From Haloimpatiens massiliensis (GTDB lineage Bacteria; Bacillota; Clostridia; Clostridiales; Clostridiaceae): DNA of 64,000 bases. Made by a program: the position numbers and the translations under genes. Location of the stretch: positions 726,019 to 790,018 of the forward strand of contig NZ_LT854640.1 in the NCBI RefSeq assembly GCF_900184255.1, in the 5' to 3' direction. Below, one piece after another: positions 24,515 through 32,334 of this stretch. The notes under the pieces were generated by a model, which saw only the letters and a program-made list of their open reading frames with translations, was not told where the DNA came from and searched no databases. Positions within the stretch are counted from its first letter, which is position 1. Each line of letters opens with the position of its first letter.

Positions 24515-25564
24515 ATGATTAGAAGAAATACTAAAAAGATAAAACTTGGAGATATATATGTAGGGGGTGATTCTAAAATCACCGTACAATCAATGACCAA
24601 TACAGATACAAGGGATGCGAAAAAAACTGTTAAACAAATAATAGCATTAGAAGATGTTGGTTGTGATATAATAAGATGTGCTGTGCCAGATGAAGAAGCT
24701 AGTGAAGCTATAAAACATATAGTGTCTGAAATTAAAATTCCGTTGGTAGCAGATATACATTTTGACTATAGATTAGCTCTTAAGTCTATAGAAAATGGAG
24801 TTCAAGGCCTTAGAATTAATCCTGGTAATATAGGAAGCATAGATAGAGTTAAATTAGTAGCTAAAGCAGCTAATGAAAAAGGAATTCCTATTAGGATAGG
24901 TGTTAATTCTGGATCTTTAGATAAAAAACTATTGGATAAATATAAAAAAGTTTGCCCAGAGGCGCTAGTAGAGAGTGCTTTAGAGCATGTAAATATACTA
25001 GAAGGTGTAGGATTTGATAATATAGCTATATCTATAAAGTCGTCAGATGTTATGCAAATGATAGAAAGTTATAAACTTGTATCAAAAGCAGTAGATTATC
25101 CGCTTCATTTAGGGGTAACGGAGGCTGGAACAAGTTGGCGAGGCACTATAAAATCCAGTGTTGGTATAGGAGCACTTCTATCTCAGGGTATAGGTGATAC
25201 CATAAGAGTATCGTTAACTGGTGAGCCAGTAGAAGAAGTAAAAGTAGGTAGAGAAATTTTAAAATCTTTAGGATATTTAAAATCAGGAATAGAATTTGTA
25301 TCCTGTCCTACTTGTGGAAGAACTCAAATTAACTTAATAAATATTGCAAAGGAAATAGAGGATAAACTTGCTACTTGCCAAAAGGATATTAAGGTGGCTA
25401 TAATGGGTTGTGTAGTTAATGGCCCTGGAGAAGCTAGAGAAGCTGATATAGGTATAGCAGGAGGAAAGGGTGAAGGTTTAATTTTCAAAAAAGGAGAAAT
25501 AATAAAGAAAGTAAAAGAAAAAGATTTGGTAGAAGAACTTATTAAAGAAATAGAAAAATTATAG
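24515..25564 (+). CDS. ispG: (E)-4-hydroxy-3-methylbut-2-enyl-diphosphate synthase
   Basis: Radical-type [4Fe-4S] enzyme of the MEP pathway (MEcPP to HMBPP), using reduced ferredoxin or flavodoxin. 349 residues: MIRRNTKKIKLGDIYVGGDS, VQSMTNTDT, RINPGNIG, SCPTCGRT with two cluster Cys, and IMGCVVNGPGEAREADIGIAGG with the third Cys. An in-frame stop at 24512-24514 fixes ATG 24515 as the first possible start. No Shine-Dalgarno is visible upstream because the IS607 remnant replaces the native leader. Coding sequence intact. Confidence 0.96.
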   Translation: MIRRNTKKIKLGDIYVGGDSKITVQSMTNTDTRDAKKTVKQIIALEDVGCDIIRCAVPDEEASEAIKHIVSEIKIPLVADIHFDYRLALKSIENGVQGLRINPGNIGSIDRVKLVAKAANEKGIPIRIGVNSGSLDKKLLDKYKKVCPEALVESALEHVNILEGVGFDNIAISIKSSDVMQMIESYKLVSKAVDYPLHLGVTEAGTSWRGTIKSSVGIGALLSQGIGDTIRVSLTGEPVEEVKVGREILKSLGYLKSGIEFVSCPTCGRTQINLINIAKEIEDKLATCQKDIKVAIMGCVVNGPGEAREADIGIAGGKGEGLIFKKGEIIKKVKEKDLVEELIKEIEKL

Positions 25565-25570
25565 TATAAT

Positions 25571-25608
25571 ATAATGCAGGATTTTACATTAACTAAATCC
25601 TGCATTAT
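25571..25608 (+). terminator. Hairpin between ispG and polC
   Basis: ATAATGCAGGATTT (25571-25584) pairs perfectly with AAATCCTGCATTAT (25595-25608), 14 bp with a 10-nt loop. The T tail is weak, so partial read-through into polC (start 25648) is likely. Confidence 0.65.
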
Positions 25609-25647
25609 TAATTACAGTACTTTAAATTTTTGCTAGGAGGAATTTAA

Positions 25648-28600
25648 ATGGAAAGCAGCCTAGTAGAGCTATTGAAAGATGATATTGAAAAAGAAGAACT
25701 AGCAGTAAAAGATATAAAATTAGTTAGGATACAGTATTTTAAGAAAAGTGGCAAATTAAACGTAATAATAAAAACTCCTAATAATATAAGTGAACAGTGT
25801 AAAGAAACCTTGGGTGGAATAATAGGTAAAAGATTGAAATATTTTAATGACATCCACATTATATGTTATAAAGATATTAGTAATATTACTTTAAAAGAGG
25901 TATGTGAGAAGCATTGGGAAGAATTGTGTGCTGCAGTAATAAATTACATGCCTATTGCAAAACAATGCTTAAATGATTGCAAAAGAGAAGTAAAAGAAGA
26001 TTTGCTAAATATTCAATGGGGAAATGAATTCATGTGTTTACTTCTAAAAAACAGAAAAGTAGAAACTTTAATTCAAAATTGTATATTAGATATGTTTTCT
26101 CTAAAATGTAGAGTAAAGATTTTATTTAATAAAAATTTAGTTCAAAACAATTATGTTAAAGATAAAGAAAAGGAAGAAGAAAGTTTAATTAAAGAGGTTC
26201 TAAAAGAAATAAAAGAAGTAAGAAACAGTAGTAGTGAGAAAAAAGAAAATAGCAAAAATGGTAATTCTAAATATCACTATAATAGTGAATATAGAAAGAA
26301 TTCTAAGGGGATTGTAGATGAAAATGTAATAATAGGAAAGAAAATTAATAGTGAAGATATTGTTAAAATATCAGAGCTCACGGAAACCTCTGGTTATGTA
26401 GCTATTGAAGGTGATATATTTAAACTTAAAGTTACAGAAGCGAGAAATGGAAAGAAAATAGTTCTATTTTATATTACAGATTACACCAGTTCTATTGCCG
26501 TAAAAATGTTTTTAAAACCTAAAGAGGCTGAAACTGCACTTGAAGAAATTAAAGAGGGATTGCATTGCAAAGTTTTCGGAGAGGTAATATTTGATACCTA
26601 TTATAAAGAAGTTTTAGTGTTAGGAAGAAGTGTAAACAAAGCCCTTAAAATAAATAAGATGGATACTTGTGAAGAAAAAAGGGTTGAACTACATTTACAT
26701 ACTGTAATGAGTTCTATGGATGGTATTTCATCTGCATCAAAATTAATACAAAGGGCTGCAAAATGGGGGCATGAAGCTATTGCTATCACTGACCATGGAG
26801 TGGTTCAAGCTTATCCAGAAGCTATGGACGCTTCTAAAAAGTACGGCATAAAAGTAATTTATGGGGTGGAAGCTTATCTAGTAGACGATGGTGTGCCTAT
26901 AGTTATAGGAGCTAAAGGTAATGAAAATATAGAGGATGAATTTGTAGTTTTTGATATTGAAACTACAGGATTTTCTAGTAATAATGACAAGATTATTGAA
27001 ATAGGTGCTGTTAAAATAAGAAATGGTAAGCTTATTGACTCTTTTAATGAATTTGTAAATCCTCAGATGGATATACCATCCAAAATAATGGAATTAACTG
27101 GAATAACTAATGGGGATGTTAAAAATGCAGAAACCATAGAGGTTATTTTGCCTAAATTTATGGAGTTTATTGGAGATTCAATAATAGTAGCCCACAATGC
27201 AGGTTTTGATACTAGCTTTATAAAGAAAAATTGCAATGATTTAAATATAAATTTTAATAATGCAGTAATGGATACAATTCCATTATGTAAATACTTATTT
27301 CCACAGCTAAAGAGATACAAATTAGATACTGTAGCAAAACATTTGAATATTTCTTTAGAAAATCATCACAGAGCAGTGGATGATGCAAAAGCAACAGGTG
27401 ATATATTATTAGAGTGCTTTAGAATATTAAAAGATAAAGAAATTTATTCATTAGAAAAATTGAATAAAGAATATATAGGTAACTTTGATATAAAAAAGGC
27501 ACCTACATATCACTTAATAATTTTAGCTAAAAATCAAATTGGAATTAAAAATCTGTATAAATTAATATCATATTCACACTTAGAGCATTTTCATAGAAGG
27601 CCTAGAATGCCTAAAAGTTTAATAGAACAGTACAAAGAGGGATTAATAATAGGCTCTGCATGTGAAGCAGGACAAATATATAAGGCAATACTTCAGGGGA
27701 ATTCTGATGCAGAACTAGAAGAACTTATAAAGTTCTACGATTATCTAGAGATTCAGCCTGTAGGAAACAATATGTTCATGGTTAGAAATGGAACAGTAAA
27801 AAATACAGACGAATTAAAATCTATAAATGAAAAGATATATAATTTAGGTAAAAAATATAATAAACCAGTAGTAGCTACTTGTGATGTGCATTTTATGGAT
27901 CCTAAGGATGAAGTTTTTAGAAGAATACTTATGGCAGGTCAGGGTTTTGATGATGCGGATGATCAAGCACCACTGTATTTTAGAACTACACAGGATATGT
28001 TAGAGGAATTTAGTTATTTAGGGGAAGAAGTGGCTAAAGAAGTTGTCATTTATAATACTAAAAAAGTTGCAAATGAAATTGAACAGGTAAAACCTATACC
28101 AGATGAAACTTTTCCTCCTAAAATAGAAGGTTCTGAAGAAGAGATAAGACAAATGACTATTAAAAAGGCTCATGAAATATATGGAGAGTCTCTTCCAGAA
28201 GTAGTTGAAGAAAGGCTGCATAAGGAGTTGAGTTCAATAATTAATAATGGATATGCGGTTTTATATCTAATAGCTCAAAAACTTGTAGCTAAATCTCTAA
28301 GTGATGGATATTTGGTTGGTTCTAGAGGATCTGTTGGCTCTTCATTTGTTGCAACCATGAGTGGTATAACAGAAGTAAATGGTCTTCCACCACACTATGT
28401 ATGTCCTAAGTGCAAATATAGTCATTTCTTTAGAGATGGAAGTGTAAGTTCTGGATTTGACTTACCAGATGAGGTATGTCCTAAGTGTGGAGAAAAACTT
28501 ATAAAAGATGGTCATGACATACCATTTGAAACATTTTTAGGATTTAATGGAGATAAAGAACCGGACATAGATTTAAACTTCTCTGGAGATAATCAAGGAG

Positions 28601-29982
28601 ATATTCATAAATACACAGAAGTATTATTTGGTAAAGGACATACTTTTAAAGCGGGTACCATAGGTACTATAGCTGACAAAACTGCTTATGGATTTGTTAA
28701 AAAATATGTAAGTGAAAGAAATATGCGAGTTCCTAATGCAGAAGTAGAAAGACTAACTCAAGGGTGCACTGGAATTAAAAGAACATCAGGGCAGCATCCT
28801 GGTGGAATAATGGTTGTGCCGGCAGATAATGAAATATATAATTTTTGTCCTATACAGCACCCAGCAGATGATCCAAATTCAGATATAATAACTACTCACT
28901 TTGATTATCATTCTATAAGTGGTAGACTTTTAAAGCTAGATATACTGGGGCATGATGATCCTACCGTACTCAGAATGCTTAAGGATTTAACAGGAATAGA
29001 TCCAAGAACTGTACCTTTAGGTGATCCTAAAGTAATGAGTTTATTTACTTCTCCTGAAGCTCTTGGATTAACAGAAGAAGAGCTGGGATGTGAAGTTGGA
29101 AGTTATGGTTTACCTGAGTTTGGAACAAAGTTTGTAAGACAAATGCTTGTAGATACACAACCTAAAACATTTTCTGATTTAGTTAGAATATCTGGTTTAT
29201 CCCACGGAACCGATGTATGGATAAACAATGCTCAGTATTATATAAAAGAAGGATATACTACACTAAAAGATTGTATAGCTACAAGAGATGACATTATGGT
29301 TTACTTATTGCATAAAGGCTTACCACCAAAAGAGGCCTTTACCATAATGGAAAAGGTAAGAAAGGGAAAAGGACTTATAGAAGAACATGAAAATTTAATG
29401 AGAGAACATGATGTACCAGATTGGTATATAGATTCTTGTAAAAAAATAAAATACATGTTTCCTAAGGGTCACGCAGTGGCTTATGTTATGATGGCTGTAA
29501 GAATAGCATATTTTAAGGTATACTATCCTACTGCCTATTATGCAACGTATTTTACAGTTAGAGCAGATGATTTTGATGCGGATTTAATAGTAAAAGGTGA
29601 AGATATAATAAAATTAAAAATTGAGGAATTGAACAAATTAGGAAATGATATGACTCAAAAGGATAAAGGACTCCTTACCATTTTAGAAATTTCTTATGAG
29701 ATGTATAAGAGAGGTATAAAATTTTTAAGAGTACATCTATATAAGTCGCATGCTACAAAATTTTTAATTGAAGATGAAGGTATACGTCCTCCTATTAGTG
29801 CTTTGGCAGGAGTAGGTGAAAATGCAGCTAAAAATATAGTCTCTTGTAGAGAAGAAGGGGAGTTTATTTCTAAGGAAGACTTGAGAATTAGAGCAAAAGT
29901 ATCAAAAACTGTTATAGAAACTTTAGACAATCATGGTTGTCTTGGAGGAATGCCAGATACTAATCAATTGTCACTATTTTAA
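25648..29982 (+). CDS. polC: DNA polymerase III alpha subunit, PolC type
   Basis: Replicative polymerase of low-G+C Gram-positives with built-in proofreading. 1444 residues. Domains in order: N-terminal region (1-~230, with a Lys/Glu/Asn linker), OB fold (~240-340), PHP domain (VELHLHTVMSSMDG near 346) split by the DEDD exonuclease (FVVFDIETTGF near 431; HHRAVDDAKAT), then the polymerase with zinc ribbon (CPKCKYSHFF...CPKCG near 918) and catalytic PDIDLNFSGD near 971. The C-terminal QLSLF is a sliding-clamp binding motif. AGGAGGA precedes the ATG. Confidence 0.98.
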   Translation: MESSLVELLKDDIEKEELAVKDIKLVRIQYFKKSGKLNVIIKTPNNISEQCKETLGGIIGKRLKYFNDIHIICYKDISNITLKEVCEKHWEELCAAVINYMPIAKQCLNDCKREVKEDLLNIQWGNEFMCLLLKNRKVETLIQNCILDMFSLKCRVKILFNKNLVQNNYVKDKEKEEESLIKEVLKEIKEVRNSSSEKKENSKNGNSKYHYNSEYRKNSKGIVDENVIIGKKINSEDIVKISELTETSGYVAIEGDIFKLKVTEARNGKKIVLFYITDYTSSIAVKMFLKPKEAETALEEIKEGLHCKVFGEVIFDTYYKEVLVLGRSVNKALKINKMDTCEEKRVELHLHTVMSSMDGISSASKLIQRAAKWGHEAIAITDHGVVQAYPEAMDASKKYGIKVIYGVEAYLVDDGVPIVIGAKGNENIEDEFVVFDIETTGFSSNNDKIIEIGAVKIRNGKLIDSFNEFVNPQMDIPSKIMELTGITNGDVKNAETIEVILPKFMEFIGDSIIVAHNAGFDTSFIKKNCNDLNINFNNAVMDTIPLCKYLFPQLKRYKLDTVAKHLNISLENHHRAVDDAKATGDILLECFRILKDKEIYSLEKLNKEYIGNFDIKKAPTYHLIILAKNQIGIKNLYKLISYSHLEHFHRRPRMPKSLIEQYKEGLIIGSACEAGQIYKAILQGNSDAELEELIKFYDYLEIQPVGNNMFMVRNGTVKNTDELKSINEKIYNLGKKYNKPVVATCDVHFMDPKDEVFRRILMAGQGFDDADDQAPLYFRTTQDMLEEFSYLGEEVAKEVVIYNTKKVANEIEQVKPIPDETFPPKIEGSEEEIRQMTIKKAHEIYGESLPEVVEERLHKELSSIINNGYAVLYLIAQKLVAKSLSDGYLVGSRGSVGSSFVATMSGITEVNGLPPHYVCPKCKYSHFFRDGSVSSGFDLPDEVCPKCGEKLIKDGHDIPFETFLGFNGDKEPDIDLNFSGDNQGDIHKYTEVLFGKGHTFKAGTIGTIADKTAYGFVKKYVSERNMRVPNAEVERLTQGCTGIKRTSGQHPGGIMVVPADNEIYNFCPIQHPADDPNSDIITTHFDYHSISGRLLKLDILGHDDPTVLRMLKDLTGIDPRTVPLGDPKVMSLFTSPEALGLTEEELGCEVGSYGLPEFGTKFVRQMLVDTQPKTFSDLVRISGLSHGTDVWINNAQYYIKEGYTTLKDCIATRDDIMVYLLHKGLPPKEAFTIMEKVRKGKGLIEEHENLMREHDVPDWYIDSCKKIKYMFPKGHAVAYVMMAVRIAYFKVYYPTAYYATYFTVRADDFDADLIVKGEDIIKLKIEELNKLGNDMTQKDKGLLTILEISYEMYKRGIKFLRVHLYKSHATKFLIEDEGIRPPISALAGVGENAAKNIVSCREEGEFISKEDLRIRAKVSKTVIETLDNHGCLGGMPDTNQLSLF

Positions 29983-30001
29983 ATAATATTCAATCCTTTA
30001 C

Positions 30002-30030
30002 TTGAAATGCACAAATTAATATGATAAAAT
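30002..30030 (+). promoter_or_regulatory. Probable promoter of the rimP-nusA-infB operon (extended -10)
   Basis: TTGAAA at 30002-30007, a 17-nt spacer and TAAAAT at 30025-30030 preceded by TGA. Predicted start ~30037, giving a ~150-nt leader with two hairpins. Confidence 0.6.
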
Positions 30031-30065
30031 GAAAATAGTGTAATTATTTATTATAATTTCTAAAC

Positions 30066-30128
30066 GAAAGGAGTGGGCAATAAGCCCGCTCTTTCTATTT
30101 AATCAAAACGCAGCAATTGTTGCGTTTT
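30066..30128 (+). promoter_or_regulatory. Two leader hairpins upstream of rimP
   Basis: Hairpin A, 30066-30095: GAAAG(G)AGTGGGC with GCCCGCTCTTTC, 12 bp with one bulged G and loop AATAA, then TATTT. Hairpin B, 30105-30128: AAAACGCAGC with GTTGCGTTTT, 10 bp with loop AATT, ending in four T. Both resemble intrinsic terminators in an untranslated leader, which suggests attenuation of this operon. NusA, encoded in it, acts on such hairpins, so feedback is conceivable. Confidence 0.55.
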
Positions 30129-30188
30129 AATAATATTTTATTTAAAAATAGATAAAATATTAATAAAGCAGATAAGGAGGTATGCCTA

Positions 30189-30650
30189 ATGAAAAATAGT
30201 GAGTTAATAATTAAGATGAACGAGCTTATAGAACCAATAGTATCAAGATGTGGATACCAATTATATCATATAGAATTCGTAAAAGAACAAGGTGAGAACT
30301 TTCTTAGGATATATATAGATCATGAAGATGGTATAGGATTAAATGATTGCGAAAAAGTTAGTAGACAAATTAGTGATATGTTGGATTTAGAAGACCCAAT
30401 ACCCTATAGTTATTATTTAGAGGTATCATCACCAGGAATAGAAAGAGAATTATATACTGAAGAACATTTAAATAAATATATAGGGAATTCTATTACTATA
30501 AGATTAAATAAATTATTTAATGGTAACAAAAAAATTATTGGAGCTTTGAAGGATTTTAATGATTCCGAAATTATAATTACAAAGGAAGGGGAAGAAATTT
30601 CTATTCCTAGAGAAAGAATAAAGGCTATAAATTTAAATGGGGAGATATAA
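30189..30650 (+). CDS. rimP: Ribosome maturation factor RimP
   Basis: 153 residues; promotes 30S assembly by helping S12 and others bind. The N-terminal domain has LYHIEFVKEQGENFLRIYID and GIGLNDCEKVSRQISDMLDLEDPIPYSYYLEVSSPGIERELYT across residues ~52-94. The C-terminal SH3-like domain ends SIPRERIKAINL. AAGGAGG is 8 nt before ATG 30189. First gene of the conserved rimP-nusA-ylxR-ylxQ-infB-rbfA operon. Confidence 0.97.
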   Translation: MKNSELIIKMNELIEPIVSRCGYQLYHIEFVKEQGENFLRIYIDHEDGIGLNDCEKVSRQISDMLDLEDPIPYSYYLEVSSPGIERELYTEEHLNKYIGNSITIRLNKLFNGNKKIIGALKDFNDSEIIITKEGEEISIPRERIKAINLNGEI

Positions 30651-30665
30651 GGAGGGTAAAAAGAA

Positions 30666-31733
30666 ATGAATGAGGAATTTATAGAATCATTAAAAGAAAT
30701 AGTGAAGGAAAAAGGAATAGACCAAAATTTAATCTTTTCAACAATAGAGGATGCATTGGTATTGGCTTACAAGAAGAATTATGGAAGTAATAATTCAAAT
30801 GTTAGGGTTGAAATGAATAGAGTTACAGGAGATATACATGTGTATTCTCAAAGAGATGTAGCTGAGGAGGTAGAAGATCCTGTATGTGAAATATCACTAG
30901 AGGAAGCAAAAGAAATAGATCCAAAATATCAACTAGGAGATATAGTAGAATTAGAAGTTACTCCTAAGAAATTTGGAAGAGTGGCAGCTCAATCAGCAAA
31001 ACAAGTAGTTATACAAAGAATTAAGGAAGCAGAAAGAAATATAATATACAATGAGTTTATAACTAAGGAATTTGACATAATGACTGGAACTGTCATAAGA
31101 AAAGATAGAGGAAATGTTTTTGTTAATCTTGGAAAAATTGAAGCTATATTAACTCCAAATGAACAAATTTCAGGCGAACAGTATAATTTTAATGAAAAAT
31201 TAAAATTATACATAGTAGAAGTAAAAAATACAACTAAAGGAGCTCAAGTAGTAGTTTCTAGAACACACCCAGGACTTATCAAAAGATTATTTGAACTGGA
31301 AGTTCCTGAGATTTATGATGGTACTGTTGAGATAAAGAGTATTTCAAGAGAAGCTGGTTCAAGAACAAAAATAGCTGTATATTCTAATGATGATAATATA
31401 GATGCTATGGGAGCTTGTGTTGGACCTAAGGGAATAAGAGTTCAAAATATAGTAAATGAACTTAATAATGAAAAAATTGATATAATAAAATGGAGCAAAT
31501 TACCTGAAGAATATATATGTAACTCTTTAAGTCCTGCTAAGGTAATAAGTGTTGAAGTAGATGAGGATAATAAATCAGCAAAAGTAGTAGTAAAAGATGA
31601 TCAACTTTCTCTAGCTATAGGCAAGGAAGGTCAAAATGTTAGATTAGCTGCTAAATTAACTGGTTGGAAAATAGACATCAAGAGTCAGTCACAGGCAAAA
31701 GAACAAGAGGAAACAAATGTAAGCGAGGAGTAG
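30666..31733 (+). CDS. nusA: Transcription termination/antitermination factor NusA
   Basis: 355 residues, the short Firmicutes form without C-terminal acidic repeats. The N-terminal RNA-polymerase-binding domain (1-~125) includes LVLAYKKNYG; the S1 domain (~135-200) has GTVIRKDRGNVFVNLGKIEA; KH1 and KH2 (~230-345) have DAMGACVGPKGIRVQNIVNEL and LAIGKEGQNVRLAAKLTGWKIDI. Enhances pausing and hairpin termination. AAGGAGGG precedes the ATG, 15 nt after rimP. Confidence 0.97.
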   Translation: MNEEFIESLKEIVKEKGIDQNLIFSTIEDALVLAYKKNYGSNNSNVRVEMNRVTGDIHVYSQRDVAEEVEDPVCEISLEEAKEIDPKYQLGDIVELEVTPKKFGRVAAQSAKQVVIQRIKEAERNIIYNEFITKEFDIMTGTVIRKDRGNVFVNLGKIEAILTPNEQISGEQYNFNEKLKLYIVEVKNTTKGAQVVVSRTHPGLIKRLFELEVPEIYDGTVEIKSISREAGSRTKIAVYSNDDNIDAMGACVGPKGIRVQNIVNELNNEKIDIIKWSKLPEEYICNSLSPAKVISVEVDEDNKSAKVVVKDDQLSLAIGKEGQNVRLAAKLTGWKIDIKSQSQAKEQEETNVSEE

Positions 31734-31743
31734 GTGGTTACTT

Positions 31744-32013
31744 ATGAAGGTTAAAAAAATACCACAAAGAATGTGCACAGGATGCACGGAGATGAAATCT
31801 AAAAAAGAATTAATAAGAATTGTAAAAAATAATGAAGGTGAGATATCTGTAGATTTAACTGGTAAAAAACCAGGCAGAGGAGCTTATATCTGTAAAGATG
31901 TTGCTTGCTTAGAAAAAGCCTTTAAAACAAAAAGGTTAGAAAAAAATCTTAATTCTAAGATAGCAGAAGAAATTTATGATAAACTAAAAGAAGAGGTAGC
32001 TAATGGTAAATAG
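31744..32013 (+). CDS. ylxR: YlxR-family nucleic-acid-binding protein (RnpM)
   Basis: 89-residue DUF448 protein with the family core RMCTGCTEMKSKKELIRIV and DLTGKKPGRGAYICKD, with paired Cys in CTGC and a later Cys. In Bacillus it has been described as RnpM, an inhibitor/modulator of RNase P. It is placed between nusA and the L7Ae-like gene and overlaps the latter by 11 nt, indicating translational coupling. Confidence 0.93.
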   Translation: MKVKKIPQRMCTGCTEMKSKKELIRIVKNNEGEISVDLTGKKPGRGAYICKDVACLEKAFKTKRLEKNLNSKIAEEIYDKLKEEVANGK

Positions 32014-32314
32014 ATTTTTTCAGTTTTTAGGCATAGTTAAGAAATCTGGTAATTTGATTATAGGATATAATAAATGTGAAGATGCTATAAAAAAAGCTAA
32101 AGTATGCCTAATAGTATTATCTAGAGAATGCTCGGATAATACTAAAAATAAGTTTAAAAATTATTGCACAAGATATAATGTGCCTTTAATAGAAGGTATC
32201 TCTAGTGAAGGTTTAAGTACAGTACTTGGAAAAGAAGGATTGAATGTACTTGGAATTGCAAACGAAAAAATGACCGAAAAATTAATTTCTTTACACAAAG
32301 AATTTAATAATTAA
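32003..32314 (+). CDS. ylxQ: L7Ae/L30e-family RNA-binding protein YlxQ
   Basis: 103 residues of the L7Ae/L30e/S12e fold, which binds kink-turn RNAs: RFFQFLGIVKKSGNLIIGYNKCEDAIKKAKVCLIVLSRECSDNT at the N-terminus (positions ~4-47), then CTRYNVPLIEG. Homologous to Bacillus YlxQ (RplGB). Its ATG lies inside the end of ylxR. The role in vivo is not well known; the operon suggests ribosome biogenesis or translation. Confidence 0.93.
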   Translation: MVNRFFQFLGIVKKSGNLIIGYNKCEDAIKKAKVCLIVLSRECSDNTKNKFKNYCTRYNVPLIEGISSEGLSTVLGKEGLNVLGIANEKMTEKLISLHKEFNN

Positions 32315-32334
32315 TAATACGGGGGTGAACATTT

